DNA of 64,000 bases. Source: Novosphingopyxis iocasae. GTDB lineage: Bacteria > Pseudomonadota > Alphaproteobacteria > Sphingomonadales > Sphingomonadaceae. How positions within the stretch are numbered: the stretch's first letter is position 1; each line of letters opens with the position of its first letter. The notes under the pieces are model-generated. The model saw nothing but the letters and a program-made list of their open reading frames with translations. It did no database searches and was not told the DNA's origin. The stretch is taken from NCBI RefSeq assembly GCF_014334095.1, contig NZ_CP060495.1, positions 395,001-459,000 of the forward strand. The letters are read 5' to 3'. Below, piece after piece: positions 28,219 through 39,300 of the stretch. The translations under genes and the position numbers were made by a program.

Positions 28219-30516
28219 TCAGCCCTCGGCCATCAGCATGAAGCTGCCGGACACGCCGTCCGCCTGAGCCGACGGGGCGATCCAGATACGGAACAGCCCC
28301 GGTTCCACCGTGGGGCCCAGCTGCTGTCCGACGAAATCCAGATCGGCGCGGCTGAGCTCGAAATTCACCGTCTTGCTCTCGCCCGGAGCCAGCTTCACCT
28401 TCTTGAACGCCTTCAGCTCGCGCACCGGCTGCGTGATGCTGGCCGCGGCATCGTGGATGTAGAGCTGGACCACCTCTTCGGCAGCGCGCTTGCCGCTGTT
28501 GGTGACGGTCGCCTCCATGGCGATCTTGCCATTCCAAGACATCCGGTCGGAACCCAGTTTCAGGTTCGAATAAGCGATATCACCGTAGGTGAGGCCGTGC
28601 CCGAAGGGGAATAGCGCCTTGTTGGGATATTTCCGGTAATGCGCCTTATAGGGCTGCAGCTCGCCTTCCGGATTGGGTCTGCCGGTGGTCTTGTGCGCAT
28701 AATAATAAGGTTCCTGACCGGTCGCGAACGGAAAGCTGACCGGCAGGCGCGCCGAGGGGCTTTCATCCCCGAACAGGATATCGGCGGTGGCGGGGCCGCT
28801 CTCGCTTCCCAGGAACCAGGTGACCAGGATCGCGCGCGCATCGCGCACCGGCCCGTCGAGCACCATGGCGCGGCCGTTCTTCAGGATCACCACCACCGGC
28901 TTGCCGGTCGCCGCCACCGCATCGGCCAGTGCCAGCTGCGCATCGGGCACAGTGATGCTGACGCGCGATTGCGCCTCGCCCGACATGTTCGTGCTCTCAC
29001 CAATGGCGAGGAGCACGACATCGGCGGCACTGGCTGCGGCGACGGCGGCAGGGATGCCGCCTTCGATCGGCTCGTCGACCTTGCAACCCTCGGTGACGCT
29101 TACCATCGACGAATCGTTCACCGCCGCGCGCACGCCGGTGGCGAGATCGACCGCATCGGCATCGGTGCCATAGACGTTCCACGGGCCGACGAGGTCATGT
29201 TGGCCGCTGGCGAAAGGCCCGATGATCGCAATGCGCTGCCCGCTTTTGGGTAGCGGCAGCAGGTCGCCATCATTCTTCAGCATGACGATCGAGCGCCTTC
29301 CGGCCTCGCGAGCCAGCGAAAGCATCTCTTTGGTACGAATGCGCGTTGTTTCGCGGCGCGGATCGATGCGGCGATAGGGATCGTCGAACAAACCGAGCTT
29401 GTGCTTCACCGCGAGCACGCGCCGCACGGATTCGTCTACCATCGCCATCGGAACCTCGCCTTCCTCGACCAGCGAGGGGAGGTGATCGATATAGAAACTG
29501 CTCTGCATGCTCATGTCGCAGCCCGCGAGGAAGGCCAGCTTCGTGGCATCGCGTGCATCGGCGGCAAAGCCGTGGGCGATCAGCTCTTCGTCGCCGGTAT
29601 AGTCGGACACGACGAAGCCGGGGAACTTCCATTCGCCGCGCAGCACATCGGTGAGCAGCCAGTGATTGGCGGTGGCCGGCACGCCGGACAGTTCGTTGAA
29701 CGAAGCCATCACGCTCAGCGCCCCGGCATCGAACGCGGCCTCGAACGGCGGGAAATAGACATCGCCCAGCGTGCGTTCGGATATGTCGACCGTGTTGTAA
29801 TCGAGCCCCGCTTCGGCCGCGCCGTAAGCGGCGAAATGCTTGGCGCAAGCCAGGAGATTGCGATCGCCGGTCAGGTCGTCGCCCTGGAAACCGCGTACGC
29901 GGGCCGCGGCCATCAGCTCGCCCAGCAGCACATCCTCGCCGGACCCTTCGACGCCGCGGCCCCAGCGCGCGTCGCGTGCGATGTCGACCATCGGCGCAAA
30001 GGTCCAGTCGATGCCCGCGGCGGAGGCCTCGATCGCCGCCGCGCGCGCAGTGCGCCGCGCAAGCTCCGGCTCGAAGCTGGCGGATTCGCCAAGCGGCACT
30101 GGAAAGACGGTTCGGAAGCCGTGGATGACATCGGATGCGAAGATCAGCGGGATCTTGAGCCGTGAGCCCTCCATCACCGCCTTTTGCATCTGGCGCGCCA
30201 TTTCCGCACCATTCCCGTTGAAGACGCCGGTTAGGCGGCCGGCCCGCGCCTGTTCGAGCTGCGCCTCGAAATTGCTGCTGGCGCCTGCCGGGTTCAGCGT
30301 GGTCGCCGCGCCGCCGGACCAGGCCGCGGCGAGCAGCGTGAGCTGACCCGCTTTCTCCTCCAGCGTCATCTGCCCGATCAGCCGCTCGATCGAGGCAGGA
30401 AGGGTAAGTGAGGGACCCGCCGACTGCGTCAGCGCACGCACGGGGCTTGCCAGCCAGGCCGTTGTTGCAGCCGCGCCCATCATCAACGCGCGCCGCGAAA
30501 TCTGCAGATCGTTCAT
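28219..30516 (-). CDS. bglX: glycoside hydrolase family 3 beta-glucosidase (BglX type)
   Basis: 765 aa. The N-terminus has a twin-arginine-like signal (ISRRALMMGAAATTAWLASP), predicting periplasmic location. The GH3 N-domain shows KHFAAYGAAEAGLDYN and the nucleophile aspartate in FVVSDYTGDEEL. The GH3 C-domain and a C-terminal fibronectin-III-like domain (ELKAFKKVKLAPGESKTVNF) follow, the usual BglX layout and length. It releases glucose from the ends of beta-glucosides. It is divergent from a LacI regulator across a perfect operator palindrome, so it belongs to the locus extending to 41678. Confidence 0.93.
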   Translation of the reverse strand: MNDLQISRRALMMGAAATTAWLASPVRALTQSAGPSLTLPASIERLIGQMTLEEKAGQLTLLAAAWSGGAATTLNPAGASSNFEAQLEQARAGRLTGVFNGNGAEMARQMQKAVMEGSRLKIPLIFASDVIHGFRTVFPVPLGESASFEPELARRTARAAAIEASAAGIDWTFAPMVDIARDARWGRGVEGSGEDVLLGELMAAARVRGFQGDDLTGDRNLLACAKHFAAYGAAEAGLDYNTVDISERTLGDVYFPPFEAAFDAGALSVMASFNELSGVPATANHWLLTDVLRGEWKFPGFVVSDYTGDEELIAHGFAADARDATKLAFLAGCDMSMQSSFYIDHLPSLVEEGEVPMAMVDESVRRVLAVKHKLGLFDDPYRRIDPRRETTRIRTKEMLSLAREAGRRSIVMLKNDGDLLPLPKSGQRIAIIGPFASGQHDLVGPWNVYGTDADAVDLATGVRAAVNDSSMVSVTEGCKVDEPIEGGIPAAVAAASAADVVLLAIGESTNMSGEAQSRVSITVPDAQLALADAVAATGKPVVVILKNGRAMVLDGPVRDARAILVTWFLGSESGPATADILFGDESPSARLPVSFPFATGQEPYYYAHKTTGRPNPEGELQPYKAHYRKYPNKALFPFGHGLTYGDIAYSNLKLGSDRMSWNGKIAMEATVTNSGKRAAEEVVQLYIHDAAASITQPVRELKAFKKVKLAPGESKTVNFELSRADLDFVGQQLGPTVEPGLFRIWIAPSAQADGVSGSFMLMAEG

Positions 30517-30597
30517 CCCGTCATATCCTCCCGTGAGTGCGTCCGTCGCTAGCAGCTAGCCTGGCGCAGCGCATCTATTGATCATGCGCGGCATTTG

Positions 30598-30613
30598 ATG
30601 TAACCGGTTACAT
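30598..30613. promoter_or_regulatory. perfect 16-bp LacI-type operator
   Basis: ATGTAACCGGTTACAT is fully palindromic with the central CG typical of LacI-family sites. It lies between the divergent bglX (start 30516) and lacI-type (start 30689) genes, 85 bp and 75 bp away. A second dyad, GCTAGC-A-GCTAGC, lies at 30548-30560, closer to bglX. Confidence 0.8.
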
Positions 30614-30688
30614 GAAGTCAAGAGAGACTCGGCAGCAGAGGCCGGGCCGCCGGACAAAATGGTTCGGCACAGGAGAGGTGAAGGGGCG

Positions 30689-31726
30689 ATGTCCAGTCCG
30701 ACGATCCGCGATGTTGCGCGCGAGGCTGCCGTTTCGGTCGCCTCCGTTTCGCGTGTGATCAACGGACACAGCAACGTCCGTCCCGAAATGCGTGCGAAGG
30801 TGGAAGCGGCAGCGCTCGCTTTGGGCTTCACGCCCCATGCCGGTGCTCGCAATCTCAGCCTGTCGCGAACCGGCAGTATCGGCGTGGTTCTTCCGGACTT
30901 GCATGGTGAGTTCTTTTCGGAACTCGTGCGCGGAATGGACGGTGCGGCATCGACGCGCGATTTTCAGCTGCTGCTGTCCAACGTCCATTCCGAACCGAGC
31001 CCGGCGGTCGCAGCGCTGCGCACCATGCGTGGGCGCGTCGATGGTCTGGTCGTCATGGCACCGCATATCGACCCGGAACTGCTGTTTGCGCAGCTGCCGT
31101 CATCGCTGCCAGTGCTTCTCCTGAACTGCGGCACAGACGAGCATGACCATGCCGAGCTGCGCATCGACAATCACGCCGGCGCGGTGGCGATGACGGAACA
31201 TCTGATCGCGACCGGCCGCCGCCGCATCGCGCATCTCGCAGGCCCGCAGGACAACAGCGAAGCGCGTGAGCGACGCCGCGGTTATGAAGATGTGATGCGC
31301 GCCCATGATCTGGAGCCGCACGTCATGGCCGGCGACTTTCTGGAGACTTCGGGCACGCGCGCCGCCGAGCAGATTTTGGCGACCGAGCAGCGGCCCGATG
31401 CGCTGTTCGCGGCCAATGACGGCATGGCGATCGGCGCGCTGGTGGCTCTGCGGCGCGGCGGCCTGGCAGTGCCCGGCGATATCGCCGTGACCGGCTTTGA
31501 CGATATTCCGCTGACGCGGCTCGTGTCGCCATCGGTCACCACCATGAGTGTCGACATCGCCGCGCTCGGCGCGCGCGCGATCGAACGGCTCTGCGCCATC
31601 ATCGATGGCGGCGAGGATCAGCGCGTGGAGATGGCATCGCCCCGGCTTGTCATACGCGAAACGTGCTCAGGAGCGCCCGGCCCCGCTCCGTCAAACACCC
31701 AACATGGCCGGAACAGGGAAAAGTGA
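30689..31726 (+). CDS. LacI-family transcriptional regulator of the beta-glucan locus
   Basis: 345 aa. The helix-turn-helix starts at residue 5 (TIRDVAREAAVSVASVSRVI, then the hinge helix). A periplasmic-binding-protein-like effector domain runs from about 60 to 330, with GSIGVVLPDLHGEFFSELV and AVTGFDDIPLTRLVSPSVTT. GAGAGGTGAAGGGG precedes the ATG. It is predicted to repress bglX, itself and the downstream receptor and hydrolase genes through the palindrome at 30598-30613. The effector is probably a glucose oligosaccharide or disaccharide, which is inference. Confidence 0.92.
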   Translation: MSSPTIRDVAREAAVSVASVSRVINGHSNVRPEMRAKVEAAALALGFTPHAGARNLSLSRTGSIGVVLPDLHGEFFSELVRGMDGAASTRDFQLLLSNVHSEPSPAVAALRTMRGRVDGLVVMAPHIDPELLFAQLPSSLPVLLLNCGTDEHDHAELRIDNHAGAVAMTEHLIATGRRRIAHLAGPQDNSEARERRRGYEDVMRAHDLEPHVMAGDFLETSGTRAAEQILATEQRPDALFAANDGMAIGALVALRRGGLAVPGDIAVTGFDDIPLTRLVSPSVTTMSVDIAALGARAIERLCAIIDGGEDQRVEMASPRLVIRETCSGAPGPAPSNTQHGRNREK

Positions 31727-31731
31727 GCAAA

Positions 31732-34700
31732 ATGACCAGCCTGACAAAAGCCACGCCTGCGCTGCGCGGTCGGATAACCCGTCTTGCAGCGCTTCTGGCC
31801 ACCGCATCGGCCACCATCGCGATCGCGGCGCCAGCCTATGCGCAGGAGACTGCCTCGCTGCGCGGCACGATCACATCTACGCCGGATAATCCGCCGGTAC
31901 AGGTAACGGCGGTCGACGTGAATACCGGCTATCGACGCACATCGGAGATTGATGCCAATGGCGGCTATAATTTCGCGTCGCTGCGTCCGGCCTTTTATCA
32001 GCTGGAAATCACGCTCGCCAACGGCACGCGCAAGACCGATACGTTTCAGCTTACCGTTGCCCAGAATGCCGGTCTCGACATCGATCTGACGACGGCTGCC
32101 ACAGCAACGACGGAGCCCGTCCGCCCGCTCGACGGAGCGCCTACCGCTGAAGTTTCGGCTACTCAGGACGCCGCCACCGGCGGCAATGAGATCGTGGTGA
32201 CGGCCAATCGTATCGTTTCGCTTCAGGGCGGTGAGGTCGGCACCGATATCAGCCAGCGGCTGATCGAGCAGTTGCCGCAGAACAACCGTAACTTCCTTGC
32301 TTTCGCGGACCTCGCACCGGGTGTGCAGTTCATCGAAGGTGCCACCTCCGGCCAATCGCGCATTCAGGGCGGGGCGCAGGACAGCCGCACGGTCAACGTC
32401 TTCATCGACGGTGTGAGCCAGAAGGATTTCGTCCTCAAAAACGGTATCACCGGCCAAGACAGCTCGGAAGGCAACCCGTTCCCGCAGCTCGCGGTCGGCG
32501 AATATCGCGTCATCAGCTCCAACTATCAGGCCGAATTCGATCAGGTCAGTTCCGTCGCGATCACCGCGGTGACAAAATCGGGCACCAACGAGTTCCACGG
32601 CGAAGGCTTTTTCGATTACACCGACCAGAATTTGCGTCAGAAATTTCCCACGGAAATTTTCAACAAACAGGACAAGGTCAAGACCAAGACGATGCAGTTC
32701 GGCGGCGCGCTGGGCGGACCCATCGTCAAGGATCTGATGCATTTCTTCGTCAGCTACGAAGGCAAGCGTATTCAGCGTCCGATCGACGTGTTCCCTGGCG
32801 GCGGCATCCAGCCTTCGGCACTGCCGCAGCAATATCAGGACGGTTTCGGCCTGTTCAATTCGGAGTTCAACGAGAACCTGTATTTCGGCAAGATCGATTT
32901 GGTCCCGACCAATAACGACCTGTTCGAGGTGACCGCAAAATATCGCGACGAAACCGGCCGTAGCGGCGGCGGCGGCGTTGCGGTTCAGGAAACGCAGACG
33001 CTCACCGAAGTGGACGAGCTGCGCCTGCTCGGTCGCTGGCAACATACGGCGGACAACTGGATCAACGATCTGCGCGTCAGCTATGCGGACGTTTCCTGGT
33101 CACCGCAGCCGCAGAACTTTGAAATCGGGCAGGTTTTTCGCGCAACCATTCAGGGCACTTCGGCCACCGGAGCCACCACGTTCAACCAGTTCGATCTGCT
33201 GCGTATCGGCGGCGGCACGAACTTTCAGGACAAGGGGCAGAAGGGCACCACGGTTCAGAACGATTTCACCTATACCGGCCTCGACAGTCACACGTTCAAG
33301 GTGGGGTTCAAGACGGCCTGGGTGACGTTGAACACGCTGCAGCAGAACTTCTTCAACCCGCTTTATACCTATGACGTCAATCTGTTCAGCCAGACCGGCT
33401 TCAACGATCAGATCCCTTACCGCGTTCAGTTCGGTGCGGCGTCAGGGCCGGGCAATTCGGTCGTGGAATCGGACAACTTCCAGCTAGGTGTCTATGCTCA
33501 GGACGAATGGCAGGTAACGTCCCGCCTCACGCTATTCCTCGGCCTGCGCTGGGATTATGAGCGGACGCCGGCGTTCCTGGATTTCGTGACGCCGCAGGAA
33601 AATATCAATGCCGTGTCGGCAGCGAATTATCCGAACCTTCAGAACGCCAATTACGATATCAACGATTATATTACCGATGGCACGCAGCGCAAAGCGTTCA
33701 CGGGTGCATTCCAGCCACGCCTGGGCTTCGACTGGCAGTTCGACGACGCCGGACGCTTCACGCTGTTCGGCGGCTATGGTCGATCTTATGATCGCAACCA
33801 GTTCGATTTCCTTCAGCAGGAAATCAGCGTCGGCTCATTCCAGGTGCGCACGTTCAACTTTCAGGGCAACAATTCCATCCCGAACGCGAACTGCAACCCC
33901 AGCCCCACCTGTATCCCCTTCAAACCGATCTACCTGACGCCGGAAGGTCGTCAGCAGCTTGCCAACAGCTCGCCGGGGGGTGGCCGCGAACTGCGTTTCA
34001 TCAATAATGATCTGAAGGTGCCGTATGCCGATCAGTTCAGTCTGGGCGTACGCGGGCGCTTCCAGGGCTTCAATCTGGAAGTCGGTTACAACCATGTCGA
34101 GAGCAAGGACGGCTTTGCCTATCTGCTCGGCAACCGGCGTACGGACGGTTCGTTCTTCTTCGACAACCCAGCCAGCACGACCGATACGCCATCTTCCCCC
34201 TTCGGCTTCACACCTCCTGGCTATGGTTCGATCCTGCTTGGCACCAATGGTCTGGAGACCACGTCGGACTCCGGCTATGTGAAGTTCACCAAGCGCTACA
34301 CGCTGGTCTCCCCGTGGAGCCTGGACGCGACCTACACCTATACCGATGCGACCGAAAACCGGGCGTTCGGCGAGACCTTCTCGCTCGATTATCCGTCGAT
34401 TGCGGATTATCCGGTGCTTCGTTCGTCCGGCGTGCCTCGGCATCGCATCGTCATGGCGGGCAGTGTGGACGTGCCGATCGGCGTGACGCTGTCGGGCAAG
34501 TTCACCTATCAGTCGCCCGTATACCTCAAGGGCTTCTTCTCAACGGCCGTGCCGTTCGAGCGGGATATCGTTGGGATCGAGGCCGAGCCGAACGGCGATC
34601 GCTGGGGCCGCCGCCAGTTCGATTTCGCGGTGACCAAATATATCAGCCTGCCCTTCCTCTATGATGGGGCAAAAGTCCGCCTGCGCGCGGACGTGATCAA

Positions 34701-34854
34701 TGCTTTCAACGATCGCAATTACAGCAGCTTCAACGGCAGCGCGACGGACAATACCCGCACGCCCAACTCGCCCACCATCTTCGGTGAGCGCGTCGGCTAT
34801 GGCGTCAGCAGCCCGCCGCGTACGTTGAAGCTGTCGGCTGGTTTCAGCTTCTGA
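31732..34854 (+). CDS. TonB-dependent receptor with carboxypeptidase-like N-terminal domain
   Basis: 1040 aa outer membrane transporter. Signal peptide ends AAPAYAQ. A carboxypeptidase-regulatory-like domain follows (about 40-110), then a plug (EIVVTANRIVSLQGG ... RTVNVFIDGVSQKDF) and a large beta-barrel ending LKLSAGFSF. The Oar-like plug with ITAVTKSGTNEFHGEGFFDY is common in sphingomonad and Xanthomonas sugar receptors. A GTG at 31723, overlapping the lacI stop, is an alternative start three codons upstream. Its place directly behind lacI suggests uptake of a glucan oligosaccharide powered by TonB. A strong terminator lies downstream. Confidence 0.92.
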   Translation: MTSLTKATPALRGRITRLAALLATASATIAIAAPAYAQETASLRGTITSTPDNPPVQVTAVDVNTGYRRTSEIDANGGYNFASLRPAFYQLEITLANGTRKTDTFQLTVAQNAGLDIDLTTAATATTEPVRPLDGAPTAEVSATQDAATGGNEIVVTANRIVSLQGGEVGTDISQRLIEQLPQNNRNFLAFADLAPGVQFIEGATSGQSRIQGGAQDSRTVNVFIDGVSQKDFVLKNGITGQDSSEGNPFPQLAVGEYRVISSNYQAEFDQVSSVAITAVTKSGTNEFHGEGFFDYTDQNLRQKFPTEIFNKQDKVKTKTMQFGGALGGPIVKDLMHFFVSYEGKRIQRPIDVFPGGGIQPSALPQQYQDGFGLFNSEFNENLYFGKIDLVPTNNDLFEVTAKYRDETGRSGGGGVAVQETQTLTEVDELRLLGRWQHTADNWINDLRVSYADVSWSPQPQNFEIGQVFRATIQGTSATGATTFNQFDLLRIGGGTNFQDKGQKGTTVQNDFTYTGLDSHTFKVGFKTAWVTLNTLQQNFFNPLYTYDVNLFSQTGFNDQIPYRVQFGAASGPGNSVVESDNFQLGVYAQDEWQVTSRLTLFLGLRWDYERTPAFLDFVTPQENINAVSAANYPNLQNANYDINDYITDGTQRKAFTGAFQPRLGFDWQFDDAGRFTLFGGYGRSYDRNQFDFLQQEISVGSFQVRTFNFQGNNSIPNANCNPSPTCIPFKPIYLTPEGRQQLANSSPGGGRELRFINNDLKVPYADQFSLGVRGRFQGFNLEVGYNHVESKDGFAYLLGNRRTDGSFFFDNPASTTDTPSSPFGFTPPGYGSILLGTNGLETTSDSGYVKFTKRYTLVSPWSLDATYTYTDATENRAFGETFSLDYPSIADYPVLRSSGVPRHRIVMAGSVDVPIGVTLSGKFTYQSPVYLKGFFSTAVPFERDIVGIEAEPNGDRWGRRQFDFAVTKYISLPFLYDGAKVRLRADVINAFNDRNYSSFNGSATDNTRTPNSPTIFGERVGYGVSSPPRTLKLSAGFSF

Positions 34855-34864
34855 TCGCATCGAA

Positions 34865-34904
34865 GGGCCGGGCGGTTTCATACCGCCCGGCCCCTGTTTT
34901 TTTG
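34865..34904 (+). terminator. strong intra-locus terminator between receptor and GH144 gene
   Basis: A perfect 12-bp stem, GGGCCGGGCGGT (34865-34876) with ACCGCCCGGCCC (34882-34893), with a 5-base loop, followed by CTGTTTTTTT. It separates the TonB receptor from the codirectional GH144 gene that starts 19 bases later. It may give high receptor and low enzyme expression. Confidence 0.88.
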
Positions 34905-34922
34905 AGTAAACGAGGTTCTTTC

Positions 34923-36335
34923 ATGATCGACCGGCGCACGCTTCTTGGAACCGGCGGTGTTGCCCTAGCAGGCCTGCTGGGTGGTTGCGCACCGATGGCA
35001 GGCATCGCCGCTTCGCCTGCGGGCAAGGCCGGTCTGATCGACGATATTCAGGAGCGCACGTTCCGCTTTTTCTGGGAAACCACCGATCCCAAGACCGGTC
35101 TGGCGCCCGATCGCTGGCCGACGCCCAGCTTCGCCTCGATCGCCGCGGTGGGCTTCGCGCTCACCGCCTATCCGATCGGCGTGACGCGCGGCTGGATCAG
35201 CCGGGCGCAGGCGCGCGAACGCACGCTGGCGACGCTCGACTCCTTCGCCAATGCGCCGATGGGCGACGCGGAAACCGGCACGAGCGGTTACAAAGGCTTC
35301 TTCTACCACTTCCTGGACATGAAGACCGGGCACCGCTTCCGGAACAGCGAGCTATCGACCATCGATACCACGTTGCTGCTGGGCGGCGTGCTGTTCGCTG
35401 CGCAATGGTTCGACGGCAATCATCCGGACGAGGCGCGCATTCGTGCGCTGGCCGATCGGCTCTACAGCGCGGTGGAATGGACCGCCTTTGTCCCGAACGA
35501 TCCGGTGGTGACAATGGGCTGGCGGCCCGAAAGCGGCTTCATCCCGAGCGACTGGAACCGCTACAATGAAAGCCTGCTGCTCTATGTGCTGGCGCTGGGA
35601 TCGCCCACGCATGCCCTGCCGCCGGAAACCTGGGATCGCTGGACCAGCGCTTTCGAGGCGAACTGGACCACCGAGAACGGCCCGCCGCGCATCGATTTTC
35701 CGCCTTTGTTCGGGCACCAGTACAGCCATGTCTGGGTCGATTTTCGCGGCATCCAGGACCGCTTCATGCGCGCCAAAGGCATCGATTATTTCGAGAACAG
35801 CCGCCGGGCCACGCTGGCGCAGCAGCTTTACGCAATCGAAAATCCGGAAGGCTGGAGCGGCTATGGCGAAAACGTCTGGGGCCTCACCGCCTGCGACGGC
35901 CCAGGCCATTTCAAGCTGGTGGTGAACGGGCGCGAGCGGGAGTTTCGCGGTTATTCCGCGCGCGGGCCGTTCGAACGCGATGACGGCACCATCGCGCCCA
36001 CCGCCGCGCTCGGCTCGATCGCCTTCGCGCCGGAGATCGTGGAACCGACCGCGCGCGCCATGGTCGATCGTTACGGCAGCGCGCTTTACCAGCGCTACGG
36101 CTTTCTCGACAGCTTCAACCCCACGCTGGAAGGCACGAACGCGCCGATCAGCAAGGGGCAGCTGGTGCCCGGCATCGGCTGGGTGGATAACGATTATCTC
36201 GGCATCGATCAGGGGCCGATCGTCTGCATGATCGAAAATCGCAAGAGCGGCCTGATCTGGGGGACGATGCGCAAGAGCCCCGCCATCCGCCGCGGCCTGA
36301 TGCGCGCGGGCTTTACCGGCGGCTGGCTGGCTTGA
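34923..36335 (+). CDS. GH144-type glucanase (PF10091 glucoamylase-like domain), lipoprotein
   Basis: 470 aa. The N-terminus combines a twin-arginine-like start (MIDRRTLLGTGGVALAG) with a lipobox-like LLGGCAP. The rest is an (alpha/alpha)6 domain of the PF10091 type: ERTFRFFWETTDPKTGLAPD, GYKGFFYHFLDMKTGHRF, FGHQYSHVWVDFRGIQD, WGLTACDGPG and GWVDNDYLGIDQGPIVCMIE. Characterised members in CAZy family GH144 are endo-beta-1,2-glucanases and a sophorose-releasing enzyme. So cleavage of beta-1,2-glucan is likely but not proven here. Its stop overlaps the next gene's TTG start. Confidence 0.85.
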   Translation: MIDRRTLLGTGGVALAGLLGGCAPMAGIAASPAGKAGLIDDIQERTFRFFWETTDPKTGLAPDRWPTPSFASIAAVGFALTAYPIGVTRGWISRAQARERTLATLDSFANAPMGDAETGTSGYKGFFYHFLDMKTGHRFRNSELSTIDTTLLLGGVLFAAQWFDGNHPDEARIRALADRLYSAVEWTAFVPNDPVVTMGWRPESGFIPSDWNRYNESLLLYVLALGSPTHALPPETWDRWTSAFEANWTTENGPPRIDFPPLFGHQYSHVWVDFRGIQDRFMRAKGIDYFENSRRATLAQQLYAIENPEGWSGYGENVWGLTACDGPGHFKLVVNGREREFRGYSARGPFERDDGTIAPTAALGSIAFAPEIVEPTARAMVDRYGSALYQRYGFLDSFNPTLEGTNAPISKGQLVPGIGWVDNDYLGIDQGPIVCMIENRKSGLIWGTMRKSPAIRRGLMRAGFTGGWLA

Positions 36336-39300
36336 GACGCCTCGCCCTCCTGCTTGCCTCCGCCGCGCTGATTGCGGCGACACCGGGGCCGCGCCTGCTC
36401 GACGGGTTCGAGACGCTGACGCCGTGGCAGGCATCGGCCTCCGATGGGGTGCAGGCGCGCATAGAAAGCGTGGCCGGATTGAGCGGCGAGGCGCTGGCGC
36501 TCGATTATGATTTCGGAGAGGTTGCGGGCTATGCCTATGCGCATCGCAAGCTGCCAATTTCCTTTCCGGACAATTTCGAGATCACGCTGAAGGTGCGCGG
36601 AACGGACGGCGCGAACGATTTGCAGATCAAGTTCGTCGATGCATCGGGCCAGAATGTTTGGTGGTATCGCCGGAACGATTTCACGCCGTCGGCCGACTGG
36701 CAGACCCTGCGCATCCGCAAACGCGATATCGGATTCGCCTGGGGGCCGACCGAGGACAAGAGCCTGCCCGATACCGCGTCAATGGAGCTGGTGATCGTGC
36801 GCGGGCGCGACGGCGGCGTGGGGCGGATCATGTTCGACGATCTCTTGCTGACGCCAAAGGCATCGGTCGCCGAGCCTGGTACGCCGGTGGCGAGCGATGC
36901 ACGCGCCAGGGACGGCGATCCGGCGACGGGCTGGACGGGCCAAGGCGGGAAGGCGCTTACCGTCGATCTGGGGGGGCAGCGGCTGCTCGGCGGCGCGGTG
37001 CTCGACTGGGCATTGGGGCAGGGCGCGCCGAACTATAGCGTAGAACTGTCCGACGACGGTGAGACTTGGCGGACCGCTTACGTCACTACTGATGGGGATG
37101 GCGGGCGCGATCCCGTGCCGCTGCCAGATAGCGAAGCGGCTTGGCTGCGCGTCTTGCTGCCGGAAGGAGCCCCACGCGCGAAGCTGACCGAAATCGCGAT
37201 CCAGCCCGTCGACTGGGCGCCCGATCTCAACGGGTTCATCGCCTCTCTCGCCAAGGACGCGCCGCGCGGCACCTTTCCCCGCGGTTTTACCGAGCAGCCT
37301 TATTGGACGCTGGTGGGCACCGATGGCGGCGCGAACAGCGGGCTGATCGACGAGGACGGCAGCATCGAGGTGGGCAAGGGGGCCTTTTCGATCATGCCCT
37401 ATGTCGTCGCGGACGGTGAAACGAATGATTGGGCCGATGTCGCCGAAAGTCAGTCGCTTCTGGACGGCTATCTGCCGATGCCCGGCGTCACATGGCTGGG
37501 CGCGGACTGGCATCTCGAGACGCGGCTGGTGGCGGACGAGACGAGCCCGCGGCTGCTCGCGCGCTGGCGGCTGGTGAACGATGCGCGGGAGCGGCGGACG
37601 CTGAAGCTGGTGCTCGGCGTCCGGCCCTTTCAGGTGAACCCGCCCGCGCAATTCCTCAGCCAACAAGGCGGGATATCGAAGATTTCGGCGATCGACTGGC
37701 AGGACGGCCGACTGAGCGTGACCAACCAGCGCGACGATGGCGCGGATGTGCGTTTGCTGCTTCCGCTTGAGCAGCCGGACGCTGTCGCTACCGCTGCGTT
37801 CGATCAGGGTGCGCTCGGCAATCCGGCGGCGCTTCTTGGCGGTGCTTCCGTGCGTGATCCGCACGATCTCGCGTCCGCCATGTTGGTTTGGGAAGCCGAT
37901 CTGGCGCCGGGCGGGGCGATCGATGTGCCGATGGCGATCCCTTTCGATGGCAACGCCGCGCCGATGAGCCGCGCCGCGTTCGATGCCTCCGTCGCCGCCA
38001 CCGCGGCCATGTGGAAGGACAAGCTCGATCGCATCACGATCGTCGTGCCGCCGGCCAAGCAGCCGGTTGCCGATACGGTGCGCACGGCGCTCGCCCATGT
38101 GCTGATGAGCCGGGACGGGCCGCAGCTGAAGCCGGGCACGCGCTCTTACAATCGCAGCTGGATACGCGACGGCGCGATGATGGGGGACACGCTGCTGCGC
38201 CTCGGCGTCGTTAAGCCCGTGCGTGGATTCGCCGACTGGTATTCGACCAAGCTCTTCGACAATGGCAAGGTGCCGTGCTGCGTCGACTATCGCGGGCCCG
38301 ATCCGGTGCCCGAGAACGACGCGCAGGGCGAGTTCATTCATCTGCTGGTGCAGCTCTACCGCTATACCGGGGATCGCGCGATGCTGGAACGCGCATGGCC
38401 GAAGATCGAGGCCGCGCTGGGCTATATGGAGCAGCAGCGCCAGTCCGAGCGGACGCCGGAAAACTTGATTGGCGATAATCGCGTGAAATATGGCCTGATG
38501 CCGCCTTCGATCAGCCATGAAGGGTACAGCTCCGCGCCGCAATACAGCCTGTGGGACGATTTCTGGGCGCTCACCGGATATAAGGATGCCGCTTACGCCG
38601 CGCGCGTGCTCGGCAAGCCGCAGGCTGCGACCATCGCGGCGCAGCGCGAGGAGTTCGCCGCCGACATCCAGAAGGCGATCAGCGCGGCGGCGGCGCGCTT
38701 CGACATCGATTTCATTCCCGGCGCGACCAGCCTGGGCGATTTCGACGCAACGTCCACCACCATGGCACTGGACCCCGCGGGCGAACTGGAGGCGCTGGAC
38801 CCTAAGCTTCTTTCGCGCACATTCGACAAGCAGTGGGAGCGGGTGATGTTCCGGGACGATGCGGGCGCGGACTGGGCGGACTATACGCCCTACGAGCTTC
38901 GCAACGTCTCCGCTTTCGTGCGTCTCGGGCGGCGCGCGCAGGCCAATGCGCTGCTCGATTTCTACATGGACGATCGCCGTCCCGCCGCGTGGAACGGCTG
39001 GGCCGAGGTGGTGGGGCGGAACCCACGCGAAATCCGTTTCATCGGCGATATGCCGCATGCCTGGGTGGCAAGCGACTTCATCCGCGCGGCGCTGGACCTA
39101 TTCGCCTATGAGCGTGGGCGCGACGGCGCGTTGGTGCTGGGCGGCGGCATGACGCGCGACTGGCTGGTAGGTAAGGGCGTGGACGTAAAGGGCCTGAACA
39201 GCAGCGTCGGCACGATCGACCTCGCGATGAAGCTGGACGGGGGGCGTCTGCTTGCCACTATCGGCGGAAGCGCGCGGCCCGCTGCCGGTTACATTCTTAC

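Noticed and set aside
36779-39058. 759-codon minus-strand frame opposite the large secreted glycosidase-like gene
   Set aside because: Arginine/histidine-rich shadow; the sense strand has signal peptide, domains and coupling to neighbours.
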